Shown here piece after piece: positions 8,774 through 16,174 of a stretch of 53,948 nucleotides of DNA (the stretch's first letter is position 1; every line of letters begins with the position of its first letter). The stretch is from Gemmatimonadota bacterium (GTDB lineage Bacteria > ARS69). The notes beneath the pieces are model-generated. The model made no database searches. It saw nothing but the letters and a program-made list of their open reading frames with translations, and was not told the DNA's origin. The stretch is taken from positions 1-53,948 of the forward strand of contig JASLLL010000016.1 of NCBI GenBank assembly GCA_030747075.1, in the 5' to 3' direction. The position numbers were made by a program, and so were the translations under genes.

Positions 8774-10155
8774 CGGGCCACCTCCAGAATGTTGTGAACC
8801 TTGTCCGTGATTTCATCCTCCTGGGGCAGGACACCCCCCATGTGCCGCAGGTGATGAATGCCGACGCCGTGAATGTCCGCATGACTGAGCGCCAGGCGGA
8901 GTTCATCCTCCAGTTGGCCGTCGCTGGCTTCCACGACCAGAATGTCGCGGACATGTCCCAGCGTCTCCCGGAGCGCGTCGATCGGGAAGGGCCAGAGCGT
9001 GATCGGGTGGAAGAGACCCACCGCATGCCCTTCCTTGCGGACCCGTTCCACCGCCCCCTTGGCCATGCGGGCCGGAGTCGTGCATGCGATGATCAGGAGC
9101 TCGGCATCGTCCGCGCGGTAGAGATCCGCGCGCTGTTCCCGGGCTGTCATCTTTCCGAACTTCCTGGAGACATGCTGGTTGTGCGTCTCCAGATCCCGTT
9201 CATCCAGATAGATGGAACTGATGAGGTTCCCGCGATGGTCGGCGTCTCCCCAGACCGCCCAGTCCGGGATGCCCGGAAGCACCATCTCCGAGGGAAGGTC
9301 CACCTTGCCCGTCATCTGCCCGAGATAGCCATCCGCCACCACCACGACCGGGTTGCGGTATTTGAACGCCAGCCGGAACGCGTCCATGGTGTAGTCGAGC
9401 ATCTGCTGCGGGGTGGTCGGAGCCAGGACGATGGCGTGCGTGTTGCCGTGCCCCAGCCCCCGGCACACGAGCTTGATGTCCGCCTGCTCCGGCGCAATGT
9501 TCCCCAGACCGGGACCGCCGCGCATCACATTGATAAACACCGCAGGCACTTCCGAGCCGACCATGTAGGAGATGCCCTCCAGCATGAGGCTGAACCCGGG
9601 CGAACTGGTGAAGGTCAGGCTGGGCTTTCCCGCGCCGCCGCAGCCGTACATGTGGTTGACCGTGGCGATTTCGCTGATGGCCTGAAGGAAGATCCCGCCC
9701 AGCTGCGGCTGAAGTGCCGCCATGAGTTCCGCGCCTTCGGTGGAGGGCGTGATGGGATAGCCGAACACATGCCGACATCCGGCGAGAATGGCACCGAGCG
9801 CCGCCGCGTGATTGCCCTTGAGCACCATCGGTTCACATCGGGGCAGCGGGACGCGACGGTCAGGGATGGACGCAGGCCGGGGGCGGCCGTTGGTTTCGCC
9901 GAGGAGCTTTGCCGGATCCTGAAGCTCGAATCCGTTCGGCACCAGCCCGTACGGCTCCGGGCACGCGGAGATGCACACGCCGCATCCGTTGCAGATGTCC
10001 CAGTCCACAACGACCGGGACCAGTCCCGACTCCTGATGAATCTCCTGGCCCATCTCGATGCAGTCCTTGGGGCACGCGGCGATGCACCGCCCGCATCCCT
10101 TGCAGATCTGCGGCAGGAGCGTGGGCTTGGGCCTTGCGGCAGCTTTACCGGTCAT
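8770..10155 (-). CDS. 2-oxoacid:ferredoxin oxidoreductase alpha subunit with N-terminal 2[4Fe-4S] ferredoxin (delta) domain, VorB-like
   Basis: Predicted 461 residues. Residues 15-75 carry two CxxCxxCxxxCP clusters (CKGCGRCIAACPKDC and CNGCGVCISACP), the delta subunit. From about residue 110 the alpha subunit begins with MVLKGNHAAALGAILAG, FGYPITPSTE, then SSPGFSLMLEGISYM and NVMRGGPGLGNI. These match VorB-type (3-methyl-2-oxobutanoate) and KorA-type subunits more than pyruvate enzymes. Together with the beta-gamma fusion this two-gene set encodes all four subunits. A valine-pathway enzyme (mmsA) 29 kb away fits branched-chain oxoacid use, but 2-oxoglutarate is equally possible. Confidence 0.95.
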   Translation of the reverse strand: MTGKAAARPKPTLLPQICKGCGRCIAACPKDCIEMGQEIHQESGLVPVVVDWDICNGCGVCISACPEPYGLVPNGFELQDPAKLLGETNGRPRPASIPDRRVPLPRCEPMVLKGNHAAALGAILAGCRHVFGYPITPSTEGAELMAALQPQLGGIFLQAISEIATVNHMYGCGGAGKPSLTFTSSPGFSLMLEGISYMVGSEVPAVFINVMRGGPGLGNIAPEQADIKLVCRGLGHGNTHAIVLAPTTPQQMLDYTMDAFRLAFKYRNPVVVVADGYLGQMTGKVDLPSEMVLPGIPDWAVWGDADHRGNLISSIYLDERDLETHNQHVSRKFGKMTAREQRADLYRADDAELLIIACTTPARMAKGAVERVRKEGHAVGLFHPITLWPFPIDALRETLGHVRDILVVEASDGQLEDELRLALSHADIHGVGIHHLRHMGGVLPQEDEITDKVHNILEVAR

Positions 10156-10157
10156 GG

Positions 10158-10517
10158 TCAGGCATCCTCCTTCTTCTCTTCGTCCGGATATGCGCAGAGA
10201 ATGGAGGTCACTCCCCCCTCCGTGTCCAGCTCCTCTCCCCGGAAGTAGGGGCAGCGCTCGTGTTCCTCGACTGGCCTTTTGGCGACGCGGTTCGGGCAGT
10301 AGGAGACCCAGGACGGAGTGTCGTCCCGGAAGCCGTCGGGGCAGTCCTCGCCGAAGAACCGGACATGGAGGGGGCAGGCCTTCTCAATCGACCCGCCTTC
10401 TTCTCCCGGCTGGACAGACCGGCGAACGGGCCGGTCCGGCAGGGGAAAGAAGGGGCCGTCGTTCTCAACCGGCCAGTAATGAAGCGGCCAGCCGCCCTCC
10501 CTGTCGGGGTGCTGCAT
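10158..10517 (-). CDS. Cys-Pro-rich small hypothetical protein, first gene of the oxidoreductase operon
   Basis: Predicted 119 residues, acidic and soluble, with no signal peptide. It starts at ATG 10517 behind GGGAGGG and stops two bases before the alpha-subunit start. It holds five cysteines, four in Cys-Pro pairs (ACPLH, DCPDG, YCPNR, RCPYF) and one in LCAYP, spaced irregularly through residues 45-110. This hints at a metal or Fe-S site, but the pattern is not one I can name. I do not recognise the family. Its place directly behind the operon promoter suggests a role in assembly, electron transfer or regulation of the oxidoreductase; this is inference only. Confidence 0.7.
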   Translation of the reverse strand: MQHPDREGGWPLHYWPVENDGPFFPLPDRPVRRSVQPGEEGGSIEKACPLHVRFFGEDCPDGFRDDTPSWVSYCPNRVAKRPVEEHERCPYFRGEELDTEGGVTSILCAYPDEEKKEDA

Positions 10518-10600
10518 GACAACCCTCCCTCTACAGGCAAACGGGATGGACCGGAGCCGGGGATCCCACGGGCCCCGCAGAATATGTGATTCGCGGATCC

Positions 10601-10629
10601 AGTATACCGGCAGGGGAAACGCCGGGCAA
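10601..10629 (-). promoter_or_regulatory. Sigma-70-like promoter of the oxidoreductase operon
   Basis: Read on the minus strand: TTGCCC (10629-10624), a 17-base spacer, then TATACT (10606-10601). It lies 84 bases upstream of the ATG at 10517 in the gap behind the aldehyde dehydrogenase gene. Spacing is ideal and the -10 matches at five of six positions. Confidence 0.55.
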
Positions 10630-10646
10630 CCGAAGGGACGGACCGG

Positions 10647-12080
10647 TCATGCAGGCAGCGAGCGCTCGATCAGGAGCCGGATCTCCGTCATATCCTCGAT
10701 GGCGAAGCGAATGCCCTCCCTCCCGAGGCCACTCTCCTTGACTCCGCCGTAGGGCATGTGGTCCACACGCCACGACGGGGCGTCACCGATCACGACTCCA
10801 CCCACTTCCAGCGTCTCCCAGGCCTTGCGCGCGCGGTAGAGGTCTCGGGTGAAGACGCCTGCCTGCAGGCCGAAGACACTGTCGTTCACCTCGGCGAGCG
10901 CGTCGTCGAAGTTCGCGAACGAGGACAGCACCGCCACGGGGCCGAAGGCCTCGCGCCGCACAACCTCCGCATCGCGCGGGACGCTCTCCAGAAGCGTGGG
11001 GGCGACCATGGCACCCTCGCGTTCTCCGCCGCAGAGGATGCGTCCGCCCGCGTCCTTCGCGTCCGCAATCCAGCCTTGAAGGCGCGCGGCTTCCTTCTCC
11101 GAGATCATCGGGCCGATGAAGGTGTCCGGGTCTTTCGGATCCCCCATGCGAAGCGACTTCACCGCGCTGACAAAGCGGTCGCGGAACTCCGGAAGGACCG
11201 ACTCGTGGACGATCACGCGCTGCACCCCGATACAGCTCTGTCCTGACTGGTAGAACGCGCCGATCGTGATGCGCTCCACCGCGTCCGCGAGGTCCGTGTC
11301 CTCGTCCACGATGCACGCCGCGTTCCCTCCAAGTTCCAGTACCACCTTCTTCCGTCCGGCGCGTGCCTTGAGCCCCCAGCCGACATCCTGCGATCCCGTG
11401 AAGCTCAGGAGCTTGAGGCGATCGTCCGTGGTGAAGAGGTCCGCCCCGGTCCGGGGGCACGGGAGAATGGAGAACGCGCCGTCGGGAAGGTCCGTCTCCG
11501 CGAGGACTTCGCCGATGATGAGCGCGCCCACGGGTGTCAGGCTTGCGGGCTTCAGCACGAAGGGGCACCCGGCCGCGATGGCGGGTGCGACCTTGTGCGC
11601 CGCGAGATTCAGCGGGAAGTTGAACGGGCTGATGAACGAGCACGGTCCGATCGGAAAGCGCTTCCACATTCCGGAGTAGCCGCGTGCCCGCGGGCTGATG
11701 TCCAGCGGGAGTACTTCGCCGGGGATGCGGACGGACTCCTCCGCAGCCACCCGGAAGGTGTCGATGAGGCGCGAGACCTCTCCGCGGGAGTCGCGGATGG
11801 GTTTCCCCGCCTCCACGCAGAGCCCCAGCGCCAGTTCCTCCGCGCGCTCGGTGAATCGGGCGACGCAGTGGTCCAGTACCGCCTTTCGCTCGAAGGCCGC
11901 CATTCGGCGCATGGGTGTGGCGGCTCCGGCAGCTGCGGCGATTCCGCGGTCGATGTCTTCCGGCGTGGCCAGCGCGACGCGCGTGGCGACTTCTCCGGTG
12001 AACTTGTCGGTGACGGCCAGATCCGTGTTCGGCGTTTCCGCCCGGCCGCCCACGAAGAGCGGCCATGTCTCTCGCAGCAT
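10647..12080 (-). CDS. NAD(P)-dependent aldehyde dehydrogenase
   Basis: Predicted 477 residues, normal family length, start ATG 12080 with GGGAGGA upstream. Signatures run in order: FISPFNFPLNLAAHKVAPA (cofactor domain, about residue 150), SFTGSQDVG, catalytic Glu in LELGGNAA (about residue 250), nucleophilic Cys in GQSCIGVQR (about residue 281), and EAFGPVAVL. The MPYGGVKESGLGREG end is typical of lactaldehyde/succinate-semialdehyde-type enzymes. Expected cytoplasmic, oxidising an aldehyde to its acid. Phosphate-binding choice and substrate cannot be read from the sequence. It is probably monocistronic, since the next minus-strand gene has its own promoter. Confidence 0.95.
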   Translation of the reverse strand: MLRETWPLFVGGRAETPNTDLAVTDKFTGEVATRVALATPEDIDRGIAAAAGAATPMRRMAAFERKAVLDHCVARFTERAEELALGLCVEAGKPIRDSRGEVSRLIDTFRVAAEESVRIPGEVLPLDISPRARGYSGMWKRFPIGPCSFISPFNFPLNLAAHKVAPAIAAGCPFVLKPASLTPVGALIIGEVLAETDLPDGAFSILPCPRTGADLFTTDDRLKLLSFTGSQDVGWGLKARAGRKKVVLELGGNAACIVDEDTDLADAVERITIGAFYQSGQSCIGVQRVIVHESVLPEFRDRFVSAVKSLRMGDPKDPDTFIGPMISEKEAARLQGWIADAKDAGGRILCGGEREGAMVAPTLLESVPRDAEVVRREAFGPVAVLSSFANFDDALAEVNDSVFGLQAGVFTRDLYRARKAWETLEVGGVVIGDAPSWRVDHMPYGGVKESGLGREGIRFAIEDMTEIRLLIERSLPA

Positions 12081-12220
12081 GGCGCTTCCTCCCGCATTTG
12101 TGATGTCCGGCCGAACATACCGCGCGCGCGGTCGTGAGGAAAGCGACGCCGCGCTTTGCCCGTGGCGGACTTCCCGCCGCTCGGGCTACGATTCCGCCGC
12201 CACATTCGGGAGGCCGGGGC

Positions 12221-13084
12221 ATGGACACCACCTACGAACTGCTCGACGCCGGGGACGGTGCGCGTCTGGAGCGGTTCGGCGCGGTCGCGACGGTCCGTCC
12301 CGCACCCGCCGCACGAGCCTCCCGGCTGGCGCCGCCGGACGCATGGACAGCGGCCGACGCGGTCTACCACCCGGGAGATCGCGGGAAGGGAGGTGCGTGG
12401 GAGGCGCGGGGCACGCTGCCGGATCCGTGGGCCGTGCGGTCGGCCGGACTCCGGATGCGGCTTCGACTGGCTCCGTCCGGGCAGGTCGGTCTCTTCCCGG
12501 AGCAGGAGGCCCTTCGCGAACGCATCGGCGCCCTCCTCCACGCGCAGGCCGCCGCGCTCGGGGAGCCCCCGCGCGTGCTCAACCTCTTCGCGTACACCGG
12601 CGGGACCACGCTCGCCGCGGCCGCCGCCGGAGCGCGGGTGGCTCATGTGGATGCCGCGCGCGGAGTCGTGTCCTGGGCGCGGGAGAATGCCGCTCTGAAC
12701 GCGCTGGACTCGGCGCCCATCCGTTGGATCGCCGACGATGCGCGGCGGTTCGTCACGCGGGAGGCAAGGCGCGGCCGCCGCTACGACGCCGTCCTTCTCG
12801 ACCCGCCGACCTTCGGGCGCGGCACGAAAGGCGAATCGTGGAAGATCGAGCGCGACCTCCCCGGGCTGCTGGAGGCGTGCGCGTCGCTTCTTTCCGGCCC
12901 GCAGTCGCTCCTTCTCCTGACCGCGCATACCACCGGATGGCGCGCGGGGCGGCTCTCGCGATCGCTTCGCGACGCCTTTTCCAGGCTGCCGATCCGCGTG
13001 GAATCGGGGACAATGGAGCTGGCCGCAGTGAGTGGTGCGCGACTTCCCGCGGGGTGCTGGGCGATCGCGCGCCCGGGAGGGTGA
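12221..13084 (+). CDS. Class I SAM-dependent RNA methyltransferase (RlmI/RlmK-like)
   Basis: About 287 residues from ATG 12221, preceded by GGGAGG. The frame extends upstream to 12134 without a ribosome site or plausible sequence. The SAM domain begins near residue 110: VLNLFAYTGGTTLAAAAAGA (motif I), VDAARGVVSWARENA, then DAVLLDPPTFGRGTKGE near residue 190 (the DPP active loop) and a C-terminal SLLLLTAHTTGW strand. These match the 23S rRNA m5C methyltransferases RlmI and RlmK. The short N-terminal part lacks a clear PUA domain, so the exact target is uncertain. It is followed after three bases by a second RNA methyltransferase gene, suggesting a two-gene RNA-modification unit. Confidence 0.85.
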   Translation: MDTTYELLDAGDGARLERFGAVATVRPAPAARASRLAPPDAWTAADAVYHPGDRGKGGAWEARGTLPDPWAVRSAGLRMRLRLAPSGQVGLFPEQEALRERIGALLHAQAAALGEPPRVLNLFAYTGGTTLAAAAAGARVAHVDAARGVVSWARENAALNALDSAPIRWIADDARRFVTREARRGRRYDAVLLDPPTFGRGTKGESWKIERDLPGLLEACASLLSGPQSLLLLTAHTTGWRAGRLSRSLRDAFSRLPIRVESGTMELAAVSGARLPAGCWAIARPGG

Positions 13085-13087
13085 CTG

Positions 13088-13972
13088 ATGGACCCGATCA
13101 CCAGCAGCAAGAATCCCCGTGTGAAGAGCGCCGTCCGCCTTCGGGACCGTCGTGCCCGTCGTCGCGAAGGACGCTTTCTCGTCGAAGGTTCCCGCGAGAT
13201 CGCGCGCGCCCTCGACGCGGGCTTTCGCGCGGAGACGCTCTTCGCGCAGGAGAAGCTCGTGGAGTCCTCCGGGCTGCCGTTCCTCGTGGAGCGCGCCGCC
13301 GCGTGCGGTGCGCGGGTGATCCCGGTCGCCCCCTCCGTCTTCGCGAAGCTCGCCATCCGCGAGGAGTCCGATGGGCTCGTGGCGGTCTTTCCCATCCCGG
13401 ACCCGTCTCCGGAGCGTCTTCGTCCGGGTGCCGCCCCTCTTCTTCTGGCGGCTTCAGGCATTGAGAAGCCGGGGAACCTCGGCGCGCTCCTTCGCTCCGC
13501 GGACGCGTTCGCCGTGGATGCGTTGCTCGTGGAGGGCGGGTCGGACCTCTGGGGGCCGAATGTGGTCCGGGCGAGTCTGGGGTGCCTCTTCACGGTGGCC
13601 GTCGCGGCTTTCGAGGACGGGGCGCTCTTCCCGTGGCTCAAGGAGCGGGGCGTTCGGATGGTGGCGGTGACGCCGGACGGGGACACGCCCCTGCCGGACG
13701 CGGACCTGACGGGAGCCGTGGCGGTGGTCGTCGGAAACGAGCAGTCGGGGATCTCCCGGGAGGTGCGGGAGGCGGCGGATGTCCGGGTCGCCATCCCCAT
13801 GGGGGGCGCGGCGGATTCGCTGAATGTATCGGTGTGCGCCGGGATTGTGCTCTACGAAGCGACCCGGCAGCGTGGCGGGGGGGCAAAGAACGAGCCCGGG
13901 GGTCCCGCCGTTCCGCATCCCGAGGGGAGTCCGCCCCTGTATAGAATCCCCACCTCCACGGAAAATCCGTGA
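13088..13972 (+). CDS. TrmH/SpoU-family 2'-O-ribose RNA methyltransferase
   Basis: Predicted 294 residues. The N-terminal substrate-binding domain (about 1-105) starts ITSSKNPRVKSAVRLRDRRARRREG and includes FLVEGSREI. The SPOUT knot has its three motifs: EKPGNLGALLRSADAF (about residue 120), VVGNEQSGIS (about residue 215) and IPMGGAADSLNVSVCAGIVLYEA (about residue 235). It is likely an rRNA Gm/Um methyltransferase of the RlmB/TsnR group. ATG 13088 follows GGGAGGG. The tail after about residue 258 is Pro/Gly-rich and looks non-essential. Target base not determinable. Confidence 0.9.
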   Translation: MDPITSSKNPRVKSAVRLRDRRARRREGRFLVEGSREIARALDAGFRAETLFAQEKLVESSGLPFLVERAAACGARVIPVAPSVFAKLAIREESDGLVAVFPIPDPSPERLRPGAAPLLLAASGIEKPGNLGALLRSADAFAVDALLVEGGSDLWGPNVVRASLGCLFTVAVAAFEDGALFPWLKERGVRMVAVTPDGDTPLPDADLTGAVAVVVGNEQSGISREVREAADVRVAIPMGGAADSLNVSVCAGIVLYEATRQRGGGAKNEPGGPAVPHPEGSPPLYRIPTSTENP

Positions 13973-14093
13973 GAGGCCGGGTGCGGTCGAGCAGCGGAAA
14001 CCCGCCGGGCTCTCATGCGAGAGAATCCCGCCCCCGCGAAGGGCGTACCCGATTCTCCCGTACCTCCTGTCAACGGAAGGACGAGGGAGCGTC

Positions 14094-15389
14094 TTGACTG
14101 GAAAATCGACCGAAAGGCCGCTTGTTTCCCGGTGCAGTGGGCTATTGTCGGTTTTTCGCAAGGAGACCCGCGAAGCCCTCAGGGATCGCAATCTTGTGAT
14201 CAATGTGCTCCTTGTGCCGCTGCTCCTGTATCCGGTGCTTGGGTTCGGAGCGTTTCAGGTGGTGCAGATCCTCGCGGGCGTTCGCGAGGGGCGCGTTTCG
14301 GTGGTGGCCGTCGAGTCGGATACCCCGGGGGCGATTCGGGATTCGCTGGCGGCGGTGGCCGGGCTGGAAGTGGTGAGCGCGGCTCCGGGTGACTGGTCCG
14401 CGGCGCGCTTCCGGGAATCTCGTGATCGCGCGGAGTTTTCGGGGGAGGCGCCGCTCGAGGCGCTGCTCCAGTGGAGTGAGGGAGAGCGCGGGGCGGCGGC
14501 GGCGATCTTCTTCGACGGGTCGCGGGAGCGGTCGGTGGCGGCGCGCGACGATCTCACCGGGGTGCTGCTCGCGGCGCGTCAGGAGCGCACCGGGGACGCC
14601 TTCGCGAAGGCGGGTCTGTCTCCCGGGCACGCACGACCCTTCCGCGTGGAGCGTCGGGACATCGCGTCGGCTTCGGAGCGCGGGGGGAAGCTCCTTTCGC
14701 TCATTTTGCCGATTACGCTTCTGGTCATGCTCTCGACCGGCACCTACTACACCGCGCTCGACGCCGTGGTGGGCGAACGCGAGCGCGGCACGCTGGAGAC
14801 CATCCTCACCACGCCCGTTCGGCGCGGCACCATTCTCGCCGGGAAGTACCTCTTCGTGGTGGCGTCCAGCGTGGTTGCGCTCGTGCTGAATCTCGCAAGC
14901 CTGACGCTTTTCGCCGCGTTCATCCTGCGGCTCGTCAACGCGCACGACGAGATCACCGTCGCCATTACCCCGGTCGGCGCGATGGCCATTGTCGGGACGG
15001 CGGTGCTGCTGGCGGCGTTTCTGGCGGCGGTGCTCATGCTCTTCGCATCGACCGCGAAGACCTACCGGGAAGGGCAGTCCATTCTCATGCCGTTCTATCT
15101 CGCCACGCTCATTCCCGGCATGATGGTGACCGTCTCACGGGATCCGTTCACGACGGGTCGCGCGCTCATCCCCGTGGTCAACGCGGTGGGGCTGTTCAAG
15201 GCGGCGATCGACGGAACGCTCTCTCCCGTCACCGCCGCGTTGACCATGGGGTCGCTGGCGGTTCTCGCGTCGGTCGCACTGGCGGTCGCCTCCCGGATGG
15301 CACTTCGGGAATCCGTCTGGATGGACCCGGCCATGACCTGGAAGAAGCTGTTTTCCGTGAAGGAGGGGGGATTGTGGGCGAAGTCCTGA
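14094..15389 (+). CDS. ABC-2 type exporter permease (NatB-like)
   Basis: About 431 residues if it starts at TTG 14094, which follows GAGGGAG and gives a short N-terminus ending in LLSVFRKETREALRDRNLVINVLLVP. The frame is open upstream but that part overlaps the methyltransferase gene and is not membrane-like. It has one N-terminal helix, a large extracytoplasmic domain (about 50-200), then five to six helices, with ERERGTLETILTTPVRRGTILAGKY near residue 225, the coupling segment of ABC-2 permeases. It is the first gene of a three-gene ABC unit whose ATPase start lies inside its last 16 bases. Confidence 0.85.
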   Translation: MTGKSTERPLVSRCSGLLSVFRKETREALRDRNLVINVLLVPLLLYPVLGFGAFQVVQILAGVREGRVSVVAVESDTPGAIRDSLAAVAGLEVVSAAPGDWSAARFRESRDRAEFSGEAPLEALLQWSEGERGAAAAIFFDGSRERSVAARDDLTGVLLAARQERTGDAFAKAGLSPGHARPFRVERRDIASASERGGKLLSLILPITLLVMLSTGTYYTALDAVVGERERGTLETILTTPVRRGTILAGKYLFVVASSVVALVLNLASLTLFAAFILRLVNAHDEITVAITPVGAMAIVGTAVLLAAFLAAVLMLFASTAKTYREGQSILMPFYLATLIPGMMVTVSRDPFTTGRALIPVVNAVGLFKAAIDGTLSPVTAALTMGSLAVLASVALAVASRMALRESVWMDPAMTWKKLFSVKEGGLWAKS

Positions 15390-16174
15390 TTCGTGCGGAA
15401 TCGCTGACGAAGGTGTTTCCGGATCACGGCGGCGGGGAGGTTCGTGCGGTGGACGGCGTGTCCTTCGAGTGTCGAGCGGGCGAGATCTTCGGCCTGCTCG
15501 GACCCAACGGGGCGGGGAAGACCACCACGCTTCGGATGCTCTCCACCGCGCTCACGCCCACCTCGGGCACGGCATTGGTGGGCGCGTGCGATGTGCGCGA
15601 TGACCCGGTCGGCGTGCGACGCGCGATCGGGTTTCTCTCGGGCACGACCGGGCTCTACCACCGCCTGACCGCGCGGGAGATGGTGCGCTTCTTCGGGGAG
15701 TTCCACGGGATGACGGGTCGTGCGCTGGAGCATCGTGTGGACGAGGTGCTCGCGGCCTTCGGTATCTCCGACTACGCGGAGAAGCGTTGCGAGAAGCTCT
15801 CCACCGGCATGAGCCAGAAGGTCAACATCGCGCGGACCGTCGTGCATGACCCGCCCGTTCTGGTGCTGGACGAACCGACCGGCGGCCTGGATGTGCTGGC
15901 CGCCTCCACGACGCTCGACTTCGTGCAGGGTCTTCGCGACGACGGGAAGTGCGTTCTCTTCAGCACGCACATCATGAGCGAGGCCGAAAAACTCTGCGAC
16001 CGGATCGCCATTCTCCACGAAGGGCGCATTCGCGCGGAGGGAACGCTGGAGGAGCTGCGTCAGATGTCGGGTGAGCGCTATCTGGAGGACATCTTCCGGC
16101 GAGTCGTTGCGGAAAAGGACACGGTCGACGCGGAATCCCCGCCGCGGCACCCGGAGGAGGGGCGGAACCCGTGA
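15374..16174 (+). CDS. ABC transporter ATP-binding protein (NatA-like)
   Basis: Predicted 266 residues from GTG 15374, with AAGGAGGGGGG just upstream inside the permease gene. Walker A is GPNGAGKTTT (about residue 45), the signature is LSTGMSQKVNIAR (about residue 140), Walker B is VLVLDEPTGGLD, and the switch His lies in FSTHIMSEAE. The Q-loop region is poorly defined (GFLSGTTGLYHRLTARE). Order and sequence match NatA of Na+ extrusion and related drug exporters. It powers the two permeases encoded on each side, and its stop overlaps the next GTG start (GTGA). Confidence 0.95.
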   Translation: MGEVLIRAESLTKVFPDHGGGEVRAVDGVSFECRAGEIFGLLGPNGAGKTTTLRMLSTALTPTSGTALVGACDVRDDPVGVRRAIGFLSGTTGLYHRLTAREMVRFFGEFHGMTGRALEHRVDEVLAAFGISDYAEKRCEKLSTGMSQKVNIARTVVHDPPVLVLDEPTGGLDVLAASTTLDFVQGLRDDGKCVLFSTHIMSEAEKLCDRIAILHEGRIRAEGTLEELRQMSGERYLEDIFRRVVAEKDTVDAESPPRHPEEGRNP

